Part shown: piece after piece, positions 16,629-25,737 of the stretch | How the letters are laid out: every line of letters starts with the position of its first letter | Position numbering within the stretch: the stretch's first letter is position 1 | NCBI GenBank assembly: GCA_019057385.1 | Contig: JAHQJS010000007.1 | Span: 835,685-899,684 of the forward strand | Direction of reading: 5' to 3' | DNA: 64,000 nucleotides | DNA from: Candidatus Borrarchaeum weybense | GTDB taxonomy: Archaea; Asgardarchaeota; Sifarchaeia; Borrarchaeales; Borrarchaeaceae | Notes under the pieces: model-generated | Told to the model about the DNA's origin: nothing | The model's database searches: none | What the model saw: the letters and a program-made list of their open reading frames with translations, nothing else | Translations under genes and position numbers: made by a program

Positions 16629-17285
16629 CTAGATTACGTTAAAATCCTCTATCTCAAGAAGCAATCGGTCGTCTTTCACAACTTTTTTGCTCGCTACTAT
16701 TTCTATACGCCGCTGGAAGAATGGACCATTAGTTACAAGGGTGTGATATTCACCATTTTCGCCACACAAATCGATTTCTCGACTTCTGAGGTAATCTATA
16801 AATTCCCAGTTAAGGGGATGTCCTATCCAGTCGTCATGTATAAGATCAGATTTAACGCTGATAATTTTGGCTTCAAAACCATTATTTATGAATTCCATTA
16901 GTAGATTTTCGTATTTTTGCTTCCATAACGGTTCAAAAACATCGAGTTCAGCTTCTTCACAAACCTTCTCGACCCAATCTCTGTTTTCCTGAAAATCTAT
17001 GTCTCCAAATACTCCGCTTTCGATGCCTCTATTCCTCAGTTCCTTAATTCTTCTCTTAAATTCTCGTTCATAATCTTCCCAAGAAGCCCTCCCATAAACT
17101 ATTGGAATTCCAATTGCTTTAGCTTGTGCATCAATAATTTCTTTTCTTAAACCATGACCTCTAGACCGTAAACCGTCTTCGTCAAGCATGTTAAATAGGA
17201 ATTCAACATGTAAACCGGTTTTCAGAGCTCTAAATAACGCCAAGCTACTTTCTTTACCACCGCTCCAAGAAACAAAAACTCTCAA
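16629..17285 (-). CDS. Dph6/MJ0570-family PP-loop ATP pyrophosphatase (copy 2)
   Basis: SWSGGKESSLALFRALK, DGLRSRGHGLRKEIIDAQAKA and CGENGEYHTLVTNGPFF mirror the copy at 5249-5905; the two proteins have the same length (218) and about two thirds identical residues by eye. TTG start, with GGTG 11 bases upstream. It is transcribed between cobD (31 bp upstream) and the AsnB-like gene (17 bp downstream), an arrangement implying a role in the same pathway. Family members amidate carboxylates using ATP and ammonia. Whether this copy makes diphthamide or acts on a corrinoid precursor cannot be seen from the sequence. Confidence 0.85.
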   Translation of the reverse strand: MRVFVSWSGGKESSLALFRALKTGLHVEFLFNMLDEDGLRSRGHGLRKEIIDAQAKAIGIPIVYGRASWEDYEREFKRRIKELRNRGIESGVFGDIDFQENRDWVEKVCEEAELDVFEPLWKQKYENLLMEFINNGFEAKIISVKSDLIHDDWIGHPLNWEFIDYLRSREIDLCGENGEYHTLVTNGPFFQRRIEIVASKKVVKDDRLLLEIEDFNVI

Positions 17286-17316
17286 CGGATTTCACCTTCT
17301 TTATTATGAATTTACT

Positions 17317-18426
17317 CTATTGAATAATTTGATTAAGCGCACCTAAGAGGCGTTTATTCTCTTTTTCAGTTCTTATTCCAATTCGAATATGATTATCACC
17401 CAGGGGCTTAAATGACGAGCAATTTCTTACTAAAATGCCGAGTTCCCTTAGTTCCTGTTCAAGACGAGTTCCTGTTAAACCAGTTCCACTAACATCAACA
17501 AAAAAATAATTTGCATCTGGTAATTCCGTCTTAAGCCCTCTTATTTTTGCTAAGTTCTCCATAAGAAATCTTTTTTGTTTATAGAAGAGTTCCTTAGATT
17601 TTTCTAGATAAGATATATCCTTTAAAGCCGCAATTGCTGCTACTTGTGCTAAATAGTTTACGTTCCATTCAAGTTTGGCGCGGCTCATATATGAGATTAA
17701 TTCCTTAGATCCTATTCCATACCCGACTCTAAGTCCTGGTATAGCAAATATTTTGGTGAGCGAGTGAATTACAAAGACATTTGTATGTTGTGTAACTCTG
17801 ATGGCATAACTTACACCTTTTTCTGTGCTGTCTATGAAAACTTCATCGAGAAAAACGAGAACCTGTTTTTCATTAGCGTCTTCGACAATGCTTTGAAGTT
17901 CATCTGGCGGCATCAATTTTGAAGTAGGATTGTTTGGATTGCATAGAAAAATCGCTTTGGTTTTATCGGTTATTTTTGCAATTATATCACTTGAATTAAC
18001 AATAAAATCAGGAGATTTCAATTCTACAAATATAGGAAGTGCGCCCATGAATTCTGTCGCAACCGTATATTCGTCAAAAGTCGGAATGGGAATAATTACT
18101 TCGTCGCCCTCTTCAAAAAAAGTCTCTGCAAATAATCTTATCAGTTCATTCGAGCCATTCCCAACTATTAGATTTTCCTCATGTAGATTGTAAATCTTGG
18201 TAAGTTCCTTTTTAAATTCTGTCGAATGAGAATCTGGATAATGAGAAAGATTATGCAAATTTCGTCTTATCACTTCTATAACGGATTCTGGGGGTCCAAT
18301 AGGGTTTATACTAGCACTGAAATCTATTAATTCTATTGCTTGTACATTGGGGTTTTTCTTATAGTGCCAAAACTTGCCCCCATGAGTGCTTGCCTTCAAT
18401 TCTATTATAGATTTACGCGGTCGCAT
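17317..18426 (-). CDS. cobD: L-threonine-O-3-phosphate decarboxylase CobD
   Basis: The protein begins with a region STHGGKFWHYKK and FSASINPIGPPESVI, typical of CobD as opposed to HisC. It continues as a fold-type I PLP enzyme: VGNGSNELIRLFAETFF, FLCNPNNPTSKLMPPDEL, VFLDEVFIDST, HSLTKIFAIPGLRVGYGI (PLP lysine) and IRIGIRTEKENKRLL. It produces (R)-1-aminopropanol O-phosphate, the co-substrate of CbiB. The 369-residue length is normal. ATG with GGGTG upstream. HisC is the alternative reading; the HGG motif and the neighbours favour CobD. Confidence 0.9.
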   Translation of the reverse strand: MRPRKSIIELKASTHGGKFWHYKKNPNVQAIELIDFSASINPIGPPESVIEVIRRNLHNLSHYPDSHSTEFKKELTKIYNLHEENLIVGNGSNELIRLFAETFFEEGDEVIIPIPTFDEYTVATEFMGALPIFVELKSPDFIVNSSDIIAKITDKTKAIFLCNPNNPTSKLMPPDELQSIVEDANEKQVLVFLDEVFIDSTEKGVSYAIRVTQHTNVFVIHSLTKIFAIPGLRVGYGIGSKELISYMSRAKLEWNVNYLAQVAAIAALKDISYLEKSKELFYKQKRFLMENLAKIRGLKTELPDANYFFVDVSGTGLTGTRLEQELRELGILVRNCSSFKPLGDNHIRIGIRTEKENKRLLGALNQIIQ

Positions 18427-18474
18427 TATTTCACCCTTAATAAATATAGATAAAAAGAAAGGGCAATAATATCA

Positions 18475-19077
18475 TCATATTGCCTCTTTCACTTTAAGTC
18501 CGATCCTATATCCAATTATACCTGCAACAAATCCAAAAATTACACCAACAATTACATTCAAAACAATAAACACGCCGTAGGGTACACCAAAGAAGAATTC
18601 TACAAATGCGACATACTCAGGATACGTAATTGTTAGCAAACCCAGCTGGAACGGATAGAACACAATTGCTCTTAAGCATGCTCCGATGCCTGCTTTTAGA
18701 GAATTATTAGGATATCCACCAGTGATATAGAAGAAAGCCTCTATTAATGCTCCAGGTAAAATATCAGATGCTAGACCGATTACTGAAAAAATATTTGGAA
18801 ATAAAACTACTTCAAGAAGCCCATGGAGAAAGAAGATAAGAAAAACTGTTCCTCCCTTTCTTATTATTGTAGCTGCGAGCAGTACAAGAGTCATCGCTAA
18901 GAGTTCATAAACTATAACGGATACTACCCAGCTAAGCGGGGCCGGTATAGCAGCGAGCCCAATAAACCAAATTTGTTGCACACCATACCAGACGCCAACA
19001 AAAATTGCAATAACAACTAAATCAAATGTAGCAAACCGTTTGAAAAACCCTTTTTCTTGCTCAGTTTCCATTGTCAC
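18475..19077 (-). CDS. ECF transporter substrate-binding (S) component
   Basis: A 200-residue membrane protein with about six hydrophobic segments. It opens FATFDLVVIAIFVGVWYGVQ, the style of ECF S-components of the YkoE/CbrT-like type, with an Ala/Phe-rich first helix that would contact EcfT. It is followed upstream in the same operon by EcfT and a fused EcfA. The GTG start sits five bases after AAGGAGGTG. The substrate cannot be read from the sequence. Position directly before cobD makes cobamide, cobinamide or a lower-ligand base the best guess; thiamine precursors are the main alternative. Confidence 0.78.
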   Translation of the reverse strand: MTMETEQEKGFFKRFATFDLVVIAIFVGVWYGVQQIWFIGLAAIPAPLSWVVSVIVYELLAMTLVLLAATIIRKGGTVFLIFFLHGLLEVVLFPNIFSVIGLASDILPGALIEAFFYITGGYPNNSLKAGIGACLRAIVFYPFQLGLLTITYPEYVAFVEFFFGVPYGVFIVLNVIVGVIFGFVAGIIGYRIGLKVKEAI

Positions 19078-19097
19078 TGTTTCACCTCCTTAGTTTT

Positions 19098-19928
19098 TCA
19101 TACTACTATTTGCATTAACTCTACGCTAATATTCTGAATAGAAAAGACTTCAATCAAGACAATAATAGATAAAGCAACCAGAAGGACTGAAAAAACCAAC
19201 ATGAGATAATCTCTACTTCCTAATTGAAGGGTCTCCATCGTAGTTGGATTTTTTGTAGCTCGAAAGCCTCGTGCATCTAGAGAATACGCTAATTGCATAC
19301 TTCTACGTATCGAATGAATAATTAAAGGCGTAAACAATCTTTTGATTGATTTAATACGCCCTATTATACCACTTGTTTCAATTCCCCGAACATTTGCAAC
19401 TGCTGTTAACTTCTTCCATTGTTCAATTGCGAGTGGAATGAAACGAATCGTAATGATTACCATGATTGTTAGCTCATAAGGACAACGTAGTTTTCTAAGT
19501 GCACTCACCATTCTACTGGGTTCTGTGGTAAGGGAAACCAATAATGCCATTGAGACTAATGATAATGTTCTGAATGAAAATGTAATTGAAGCAAGAAGAA
19601 TCTCGGTGTAGATTCCAGAACCACCTATTATCGGAATCACTGCGGGAATTACTTCTATGTACGTTAAACGTTCTTTAGGCGCAATTCTTGAAAATACTGT
19701 TGAAGAAACAAACATAAAAGCAAAAAGTAACGCTATACTTTTAAAAAAGTAACTAACGGTCTTAATAGGTAACTTTGCAAGTAACCAAGCGCAAAGAACG
19801 GCGATAAATGAAAGAAATAGAATAAGTGCATCGTGAATTGTACTTATTAGCATCAAGAAAGACATCGAAGTTATCAACTTAACTCTAGGATCCAAGCTTG
19901 ATGAACTAAAATTTATACTATTCTGCAC
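19098..19928 (-). CDS. ecfT: ECF transporter transmembrane component EcfT
   Basis: The protein (276 residues) starts with LDPRVKLITSMSFL, the typical EcfT opening (DPR.K). It has four to six membrane spans and the cytoplasmic coupling helices with VRGIETSG and SLDARGFRAT, the two Ala-Arg-Gly-like motifs that dock onto the ATPases. Together with the neighbouring fused ATPase and S-component it forms a complete group I ECF importer. It lies 14 bp after the ATPase gene and 20 bp before the S-component gene. Confidence 0.92.
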   Translation of the reverse strand: MQNSINFSSSSLDPRVKLITSMSFLMLISTIHDALILFLSFIAVLCAWLLAKLPIKTVSYFFKSIALLFAFMFVSSTVFSRIAPKERLTYIEVIPAVIPIIGGSGIYTEILLASITFSFRTLSLVSMALLVSLTTEPSRMVSALRKLRCPYELTIMVIITIRFIPLAIEQWKKLTAVANVRGIETSGIIGRIKSIKRLFTPLIIHSIRRSMQLAYSLDARGFRATKNPTTMETLQLGSRDYLMLVFSVLLVALSIIVLIEVFSIQNISVELMQIVV

Positions 19929-19942
19929 TTATCTCGCCCTTC

Positions 19943-21454
19943 TCAGTTTTCCATTATTGGTAGTTGCACATTTTCTGTCGGAAATTGCCTAGAATTATTT
20001 TGTGCCATGTTTTGGTTAATGTGAGTTTCCATTATTTTCCCATTTTCTAATAAAAGTACTCTATTTGATATTGCACTGAGAAATTCCAAATCATGTGAGA
20101 TTGTAATTAATGTGTGTGTTTCATTCAATTCTTGAGCCAATTTGATGAAATCTTGCTTATGCTTATAGTCTTGTCCAGTTGTAGGCTCATCGAAAATCAA
20201 AATATTCGGTTGTGATACTAATAACGAAGCAATTGCAACCCTTTCTCTTTCCCCATAACTTATTTTAAAAGTACCTTTGTTATCGTAACCCTTAAGATTC
20301 AATAAATCGAGGGTTTCGTTTAAAAGCTTGTTTTTCTCATCCTCACTCAATCTTTGAATCCAAGGCGCGTATAAAATTTCATTTGAAACCTTGGTCGTCA
20401 GAATATTATCGTCTGGGTTTTGAAAGAGCACACCGATTTTCCTTATTGCTTGTTTACGTTTATAACTCCCGATCAGCTTTCCATCAATCATTATAGAGCC
20501 TTGTTTTGGCTTAAGAACGCCTGCTAAGATAAGTGCAAGAGTCGTTTTTCCAGAACCATTCTCACCCATTATTCCCAGGGATTCTCTTTCAAAGATTGAA
20601 AAAGAAATGTCAGTTAAAACGGAGTAATTATTATAGGAGAATGAAAGATTTTCTACTTGCAAGATTTTAGATCCATTAGTAATATTGGATTGTAGTGAGG
20701 GGTATATGGTCGTATTCAAAGGCTGTATTCCATAAGTGTTACAAAATTTTGTGTCTGTTAATATTTGAGGATCATCTGCAACTATTTCTCCACGATTTAG
20801 AACGATAACCCGATCGGTAATTTTACTAACTTCTTTTGTCCTATGCTCTGCAATTATAACAGTGATATTTTGATTTTCGCTGATTTGATCGATTAATGCT
20901 AGTATTTTTCTACCTGTTTTAAGGTCAATATTTGAAGTGGGCTCATCAAAAACCATTATAGCTGGACGAAAAGCAAGCATAGACGCAATACAGACTCTCT
21001 GTTGCTGTCCCATTGATAGTTCTGTCAATGGTTTTTCGGCAAATTTCTCCATTTCTACTGCTTCAAGTGCAAAATAAACCCTTTCTTGTATTTCCTCAGG
21101 AGGCAATCCTAAATTCTGTGGACCAAACGCTACTTCATCTTTAACCTTTAGAGAAAATAGTTGGGCCGATGGATTTTGGAGCACAACACCAACTTTATTT
21201 TTTAAGTGATAGGGAGGTGTTCTTTGGAGATTTTCACGTCCAACAGTTATATTGCCTTTAATTTTTCCTTCGGAATAAGAGTGCGGTATTAATCCGCTTA
21301 TACATAATACTAATGTTGACTTGCCGCATCCGCTGGGTCCAACAATTAGTAAACGCTCACCTTTATTGACTTTCAGATTGAAATCCTTCAAGGCAGGTTT
21401 CTCTGTGTTCGAATAACAATAAGAAAAATTCTCAACATGAATAAGCGGATTCAT
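19943..21454 (-). CDS. ecfA: ECF transporter ATPase, fused EcfA-EcfA'
   Basis: Two complete ABC ATPase domains in one chain of 503 residues. Domain 1 (about 1-245): Walker A GPSGCGKST, signature LSMGQQQR, Walker B VFDEPTS and switch His in IAEHRTK. Domain 2 (about 265-490): GENGSGKTT, signature ISYGERERVAIAS, LIFDEPTTGQD and switch His in ISHDLEF. In most ECF systems the two ATPases are separate genes; fused versions occur in some archaea and bacteria. The gene heads the run ecfA-ecfT-S-cobD-PP-loop-AsnB-like-cobT-phosphodiesterase, plausibly one operon. Confidence 0.93.
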   Translation of the reverse strand: MNPLIHVENFSYCYSNTEKPALKDFNLKVNKGERLLIVGPSGCGKSTLVLCISGLIPHSYSEGKIKGNITVGRENLQRTPPYHLKNKVGVVLQNPSAQLFSLKVKDEVAFGPQNLGLPPEEIQERVYFALEAVEMEKFAEKPLTELSMGQQQRVCIASMLAFRPAIMVFDEPTSNIDLKTGRKILALIDQISENQNITVIIAEHRTKEVSKITDRVIVLNRGEIVADDPQILTDTKFCNTYGIQPLNTTIYPSLQSNITNGSKILQVENLSFSYNNYSVLTDISFSIFERESLGIMGENGSGKTTLALILAGVLKPKQGSIMIDGKLIGSYKRKQAIRKIGVLFQNPDDNILTTKVSNEILYAPWIQRLSEDEKNKLLNETLDLLNLKGYDNKGTFKISYGERERVAIASLLVSQPNILIFDEPTTGQDYKHKQDFIKLAQELNETHTLITISHDLEFLSAISNRVLLLENGKIMETHINQNMAQNNSRQFPTENVQLPIMEN

Positions 21455-21903
21455 TTTAGTAACATCAATCTCCTTTAAGGTAGTTCTTCATCTCCATATA
21501 GACAGATGTCATACACTCCAACCAATAGATGGTACTTTACGTAAGTAAAGAGGTAGGCACTTTAAAGGATCAAAAGGAGAGATAGAATTTGTAAGCATGA
21601 AATTGTAAAAGATACCTACCTAGGGTAGGTTATCCTACCCTAGATATATATAGTTTTCGATTGTCCGCGCACGTATCCATTAGATGATTTATGTCGAAAA
21701 ATAAACCATTGAATTTATTACAGATTTTACTCCAATTTTGTAGGTACAATTCGATCTGGTTCCATTAAAGAGGATTTCGCCGCGTAAAACGGTCTATTGA
21801 TAGGAATCTTTCCTAGAAATCCCCTTTTTTTCATTATTTTTCAATTTCAAAACGGTTTCGTGCCAATATACAGTGTTTACCCCTCGATAGGTTAAAAAAT
21901 ACT
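21455..21903. other. Intergenic region upstream of the ECF/cobD operon
   Basis: No gene is supported in about 450 bp. It contains the repeat and hairpin described at 21551-21643. The remaining sequence is AT-rich without recognisable RNA features. I looked for a cobalamin riboswitch (B12-box-like GCCACTG and its partner arms) and did not find one. Confidence 0.4.
21551..21643. repeat. Structured repeat (copy A) with perfect 10-bp hairpin
   Basis: AGGTAGGCA and TACCTACCT flank a core containing GGATC and GGAGAGATAG. Directly after, CTAGGGTAGG and CCTACCCTAG pair perfectly around a TTAT loop (21620-21643). The central CCTACC can pair either with the upstream GGTAGG or with the following GGGTAGG, so two exclusive folds are possible, as in attenuators. 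A second copy of the first part is at 36660-36734. Confidence 0.6.
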
Positions 21904-23754
21904 TCATTTTCTAGAGATCCTATCTTTGTGAGGGATATACATAGATTTAGCATACTCTCTTGTAAAATCTGGATCAAGCACAAGTTCCAAATAACGAACT
22001 TTTCGGCCAATCTCCTCTGACATTTTCCTAGATTCTTTGGATAGAAGTGCCATCCTTGCACCGGTTCCCGCAGCGTTCCCTACCGATTTAATTATTTCTA
22101 TAGGAAAGTTAGGAATCATCCCGATAGTGATGGCTGCCTCTGGATCTACATAGCACCCAAAAGCGCCAGCAATAAAAACATGCGCAACATCATCAATTTT
22201 AATTCCTTTATTTTTTAATAAAAGTGCGGCTCCGGCATGCATTGCTGCTTTAGCTAGTTGCAATTGTTTTATATCTTCTTGAGAAATAGCGAGGTTTTCT
22301 TCAAGAACTGTTTCATCTTTCCGCAAGAGTATAAATTTAGACTCTCCTTTTTTGTCGACAATCCTTGGAGTGGGAAGAGAAACGTTTATACGCCCTCTGT
22401 GATTTATAATTCCCGCCTTAAACATTTCCGAAAGGGCGTCAATTATTGCTGAACCACAGATACCTCTAGGTTTCGCATCATCTATTGTTTTATAGGTGAC
22501 TTCAAAAGTTACAGGATCGATTTTTAAGCGTTCAATTGCCCCAGTCGATGCACGTATTCCATGCTTGATATACGCACCTTCAAAGGCGGGCCCTGATGCA
22601 CAAGAACACACAAGTATATCATCTTTATTTCCAAGAGCGATTTCTGTATTCGTACCAATATCTAAGGTCAAACATATTTCATCAGATTTGTATATTTCTG
22701 TAGCTAATATTTCAGCGACTTTATCTCCTCCCACAAAGCCCGCTATTATAGGAAGAAGGTGAACATTTCCATAAGAATATATATCAAGTTTCAACTTTTC
22801 TGTGGGAATATCCAGCGAATTTTTCACCACTGGAACATACGGTGCTATCGGTAAATAATCAGAAGGGATACGTAAGAATGTATGATGCATAGCAGTATTT
22901 CCGACCGCACAGATCTCATAAACCTCGTATAATTTCACCTCTGCTTTTTCACAAAGTGACTCTATGAGTTGATTTATTCCTTCAACGATAATATCAGACA
23001 TTAAATTTGGGTTCTTTGTTGCAAAAGTGATTCTTGAAACAACATCTTCTCCATAAGGGATTTGCGGATTCATAATAGAGTCAGCAGCCATCAAACTTCC
23101 ATTATAAAGATTGATCAAATAGGCAGCAATCTTAGTAGTTCCAATATCTAGTGCTACCCCATAATTTTTCTCGAATGTCATCCCACGCTCAATATCAATG
23201 ATCTTTTGGTTATTCCAAATTGTTACGGTCACAACCCAATCTCCATCTCTTAAAACGTGAGGAATCTTTTTGAGAATGTTAAAGTCTATTCCAATATTGT
23301 GTCCAAGAATGTTATGAACTTCATCCATAATTCGCTCTGCATCAGCTCTAAGATCCTGAAGAGCTGGTGGGGTCATCTTCAACACTACTTTCTGAACAAA
23401 CGGATCAAATTCTATAGGAACTTCAATACCTTCAATCTGAAGCCGTTGTTTTCCAGTTCTGCTGTTTATTGGTATTTCTACAGTGACATTTCCTTTTGGA
23501 ACTGTGCAACACGCCAATCTGTATCCTTTTTGAATTTCTAGTTGAGTGAGAATTCTTTTTTCATCATCGGTAATTAGGTTGACAGCATTTTTTTCTGAAT
23601 TTATTATAATCTTACATTTACCACATATTGCGGTTCCTCCACAAATAGCTTGAATATCTATGCCTCCCTTTATTGCGCCTTCCAATATGGTTTCGCCGTT
23701 GGCGATGGTAACCCTTTTTCCATCAGGTTGAAATGTTATTTCACTTTGATTCAT
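21904..23754 (-). CDS. RACE-type reductive activator of corrinoid proteins (2Fe-2S + ASKHA ATPase, DUF4445), copy 1
   Basis: The N-terminal 95 residues are a plant-type ferredoxin: CGGTAICGKC (three ligands) and LACC (fourth). A linker and the ASKHA-fold ATPase domain follow, with GVALDIGTTKIAAYLINL, LTLDIGTNTEIALGNKDD, GIRASTGAIERLKID, GICGSAIIDALSE and VFIAGAFGCYVDPEAAI. Such proteins (RACo, RamQ, MtoD-like) reduce the inactive Co(II) corrinoid of methyltransferases in an ATP-dependent way. It has 616 residues. ATG with GGAGC upstream. It is the last gene after two MtrH-like genes on the same strand (26 bp gap), so it probably services their corrinoid partner. Confidence 0.92.
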   Translation of the reverse strand: MNQSEITFQPDGKRVTIANGETILEGAIKGGIDIQAICGGTAICGKCKIIINSEKNAVNLITDDEKRILTQLEIQKGYRLACCTVPKGNVTVEIPINSRTGKQRLQIEGIEVPIEFDPFVQKVVLKMTPPALQDLRADAERIMDEVHNILGHNIGIDFNILKKIPHVLRDGDWVVTVTIWNNQKIIDIERGMTFEKNYGVALDIGTTKIAAYLINLYNGSLMAADSIMNPQIPYGEDVVSRITFATKNPNLMSDIIVEGINQLIESLCEKAEVKLYEVYEICAVGNTAMHHTFLRIPSDYLPIAPYVPVVKNSLDIPTEKLKLDIYSYGNVHLLPIIAGFVGGDKVAEILATEIYKSDEICLTLDIGTNTEIALGNKDDILVCSCASGPAFEGAYIKHGIRASTGAIERLKIDPVTFEVTYKTIDDAKPRGICGSAIIDALSEMFKAGIINHRGRINVSLPTPRIVDKKGESKFILLRKDETVLEENLAISQEDIKQLQLAKAAMHAGAALLLKNKGIKIDDVAHVFIAGAFGCYVDPEAAITIGMIPNFPIEIIKSVGNAAGTGARMALLSKESRKMSEEIGRKVRYLELVLDPDFTREYAKSMYIPHKDRISRK

Positions 23755-23780
23755 AGATATATGCTCCGATTATGTATTAT

Positions 23781-24698
23781 TTAGAATATTCTGTAAAGAG
23801 GATGGTTCTTGGTTCTAGTTTTTATACGATCTTCTCGCATTGCATATGCAATTATTGCATCAGTCATTGCGGCTGCAGGAAATATTATCTCTGCATTTTT
23901 TATTGGACCATATAGGATAAAATTGGCTCCTGCATTTTGAAGAATCGTCACACAACCTGTCATACATGTTTTCTTTGCATCCATTCCATATTCCTTTAGG
24001 CGCGTCCATTGCAGAAGTTGTCTGTATGGTGATCCTCCAGCCGGTAGGCCAAACTCTTCTTTAATTAAAGGGATTGCTTTAGCCACTAGGCCAACACCTG
24101 GTATATCGCAAGGTGACCCATCGATTAACGTATTTTTGACCCCTGATCTCTCTGCAATTGTTAAAAGACCTTCCTGACGCGAGGTCCCATTTAGTATTTC
24201 AACTCTTCCTGCTGGCTTGGGACTCGAGAGATTAAAGGAGTAGATTATAGCAGAGTCCACCCCTGCCTCTTTTATAGCCATTAATTCCTCTTCTTTTGTA
24301 AAATAAGCTATGTGATTATAAACAATTCTATCACTTAAACCTACCTCTGCAGAGTGTTGGACGGCCGAAATTTTTACATCCATCTGGGGACTATAAAGCA
24401 ATATAGGAGCATCGGTGAGATTCGCTACAAAATCAATATATTTACAAATGGCTTCAGGGCTTGTACCTACAACATCTATCATTATAGGGTTGCCGGTTTT
24501 TTCCGACAACTCAGATTGTTTTTCTATGAATTCTTCTGCTTTCTGCTTGTCGAATGCCCCTGTTTTTTCGTTTTCAACGATTTTATCGCCGTGATAGAAG
24601 ATTGTTCCAATTAATACAGTAGGGAGTTCTCCTAGCTGTCCGCCCACTTCAACGTTTCCTATACGAAATACTTTCTGTTCATTCTCAAATTTAAACAC
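23781..24698 (-). CDS. MtrH-like methyltransferase (methylcorrinoid:tetrahydropterin type), copy 1
   Basis: The protein has 305 residues with the MtrH opening FRIGNVEVGGQLGELPTVLI followed by GTIFYHGDKIVEN, then MIDVVGTSPEAICKYIDFV, RIVYNHI and LPAGGSPY. MtrH is the subunit of methyl-H4MPT:CoM methyltransferase that moves the methyl between pterin and corrinoid; stand-alone relatives (for example MtoA in demethoxylating methanogens) serve soluble methyltransferase systems. No mtrA-G genes are present. GTG start with GGAGT upstream. It is a neighbour and near-duplicate of 24808-25737: the first 90 and last 45 residues are almost identical, the middle differs strongly. Confidence 0.88.
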   Translation of the reverse strand: MFKFENEQKVFRIGNVEVGGQLGELPTVLIGTIFYHGDKIVENEKTGAFDKQKAEEFIEKQSELSEKTGNPIMIDVVGTSPEAICKYIDFVANLTDAPILLYSPQMDVKISAVQHSAEVGLSDRIVYNHIAYFTKEEELMAIKEAGVDSAIIYSFNLSSPKPAGRVEILNGTSRQEGLLTIAERSGVKNTLIDGSPCDIPGVGLVAKAIPLIKEEFGLPAGGSPYRQLLQWTRLKEYGMDAKKTCMTGCVTILQNAGANFILYGPIKNAEIIFPAAAMTDAIIAYAMREDRIKTRTKNHPLYRIF

Positions 24699-24807
24699 GC
24701 TGTTCTACTCCTGAAAGAAGAAATGCTTTCCATTAGGGAGTTAAAGACATATTATCTCCCAATTCATCGTTTTTAAACCTAAGGACCTTGTTGACTTTTA
24801 AAATGAT

Positions 24808-25737
24808 TTAGAAAATCTTGTAAAGTGGGTGTTCTCTAGTTCTCGTTTTAACCTTATGTTTTCGCATTGCATATGCAATTATTGCATCAGTCATTGCAGC
24901 TGCAGGAAATATTATCTCTGCATTTTTTATTGGACCATATAGAATGAAATCGGCACCTGCCCTTTGTAGGACTGTCACAGAACACGCCATACAAATTTTC
25001 TTTGCAAGTTTCCCATATTCCTTTACGCGTGTCCATTCTAGGACAGCATTGCAAGGAGCACCTCCTGCGGGTAGGCCAAATTCCTGTTTAATTAGTGTAG
25101 CCGCTTCGGCTACTAGTCCAACACTTGGCACGTCAAACGTTGCTCCATCTATCAAAGTATTTTCGACCCCTGTTTTCTCAGCAATTTTTAATAGGCTCTG
25201 ATCGTTTGATTCTTTTCCATACAGCATTTCAAGTCTACCTTTAGGCCATGCATTAGATGGATTAAAGGTTAAAAGTAACGCGGATTTAACACCTACCTCT
25301 TTTATTGCTGTTAATTCCTCCTCGTAGGTCTTGTACCAAATAGAATTATAAACAATTCTATTGAGTAAGCCAACTTCTGCAGCGTGTTTGATGCCTTCGA
25401 TTTTTACATCCATAAACGAACTATCTACTAATATAGGAGCATCTGTGAGATTCGCTACAAAATCAATATATTTACAGATAGCTTCAGGACTTGTGCCTAC
25501 AACATCTAGCATTACAGGATTACAAGTTTTTTCCGACAACTCAGATTGTTTTTCTATGAATTCTTCTGCTTTCTGCTTGTCGAATGCCCCTGTTTTTTCG
25601 TTTTCAACGATTTTATCGCCGTGATAGAAGATTGTTCCAATTAATACGGTAGGTAACTCCCCTGGCTGTCCACCCACCTCAACGTCTCCTATATGAAAAA
25701 TTTTCTGTTCATTCTCAAATTTAAACAAATTTATCAC
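24808..25737 (-). CDS. MtrH-like methyltransferase, copy 2
   Basis: A 309-residue paralog of the next gene, starting GTG. It has the family elements FHIGDVEVGGQPGELPTVLI, MLDVVGTSPEAICKYIDFV, RIVYNSIWYKTYEEEL and GLPAGGAP. Its middle (VDSSFMDVKIEGIKHAAEVG, NPSNAWPKGRLEMLYG) is closer to typical MtrH, including the FNPSN stretch, than copy 1, where the same region reads FNLSSPKPAGRVEIL. This copy may therefore retain pterin methyl transfer while copy 1 has changed. It is first in the run MtrH-MtrH-RACE. Confidence 0.88.
   Translation of the reverse strand: MINLFKFENEQKIFHIGDVEVGGQPGELPTVLIGTIFYHGDKIVENEKTGAFDKQKAEEFIEKQSELSEKTCNPVMLDVVGTSPEAICKYIDFVANLTDAPILVDSSFMDVKIEGIKHAAEVGLLNRIVYNSIWYKTYEEELTAIKEVGVKSALLLTFNPSNAWPKGRLEMLYGKESNDQSLLKIAEKTGVENTLIDGATFDVPSVGLVAEAATLIKQEFGLPAGGAPCNAVLEWTRVKEYGKLAKKICMACSVTVLQRAGADFILYGPIKNAEIIFPAAAMTDAIIAYAMRKHKVKTRTREHPLYKIF

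Noticed and set aside
21455..21903. Cobalamin riboswitch before the ECF/cobD operon
   Set aside because: No B12-box-like sequence or matching arms were found. The hairpin there has a different layout, and such riboswitches are not expected in most archaea.
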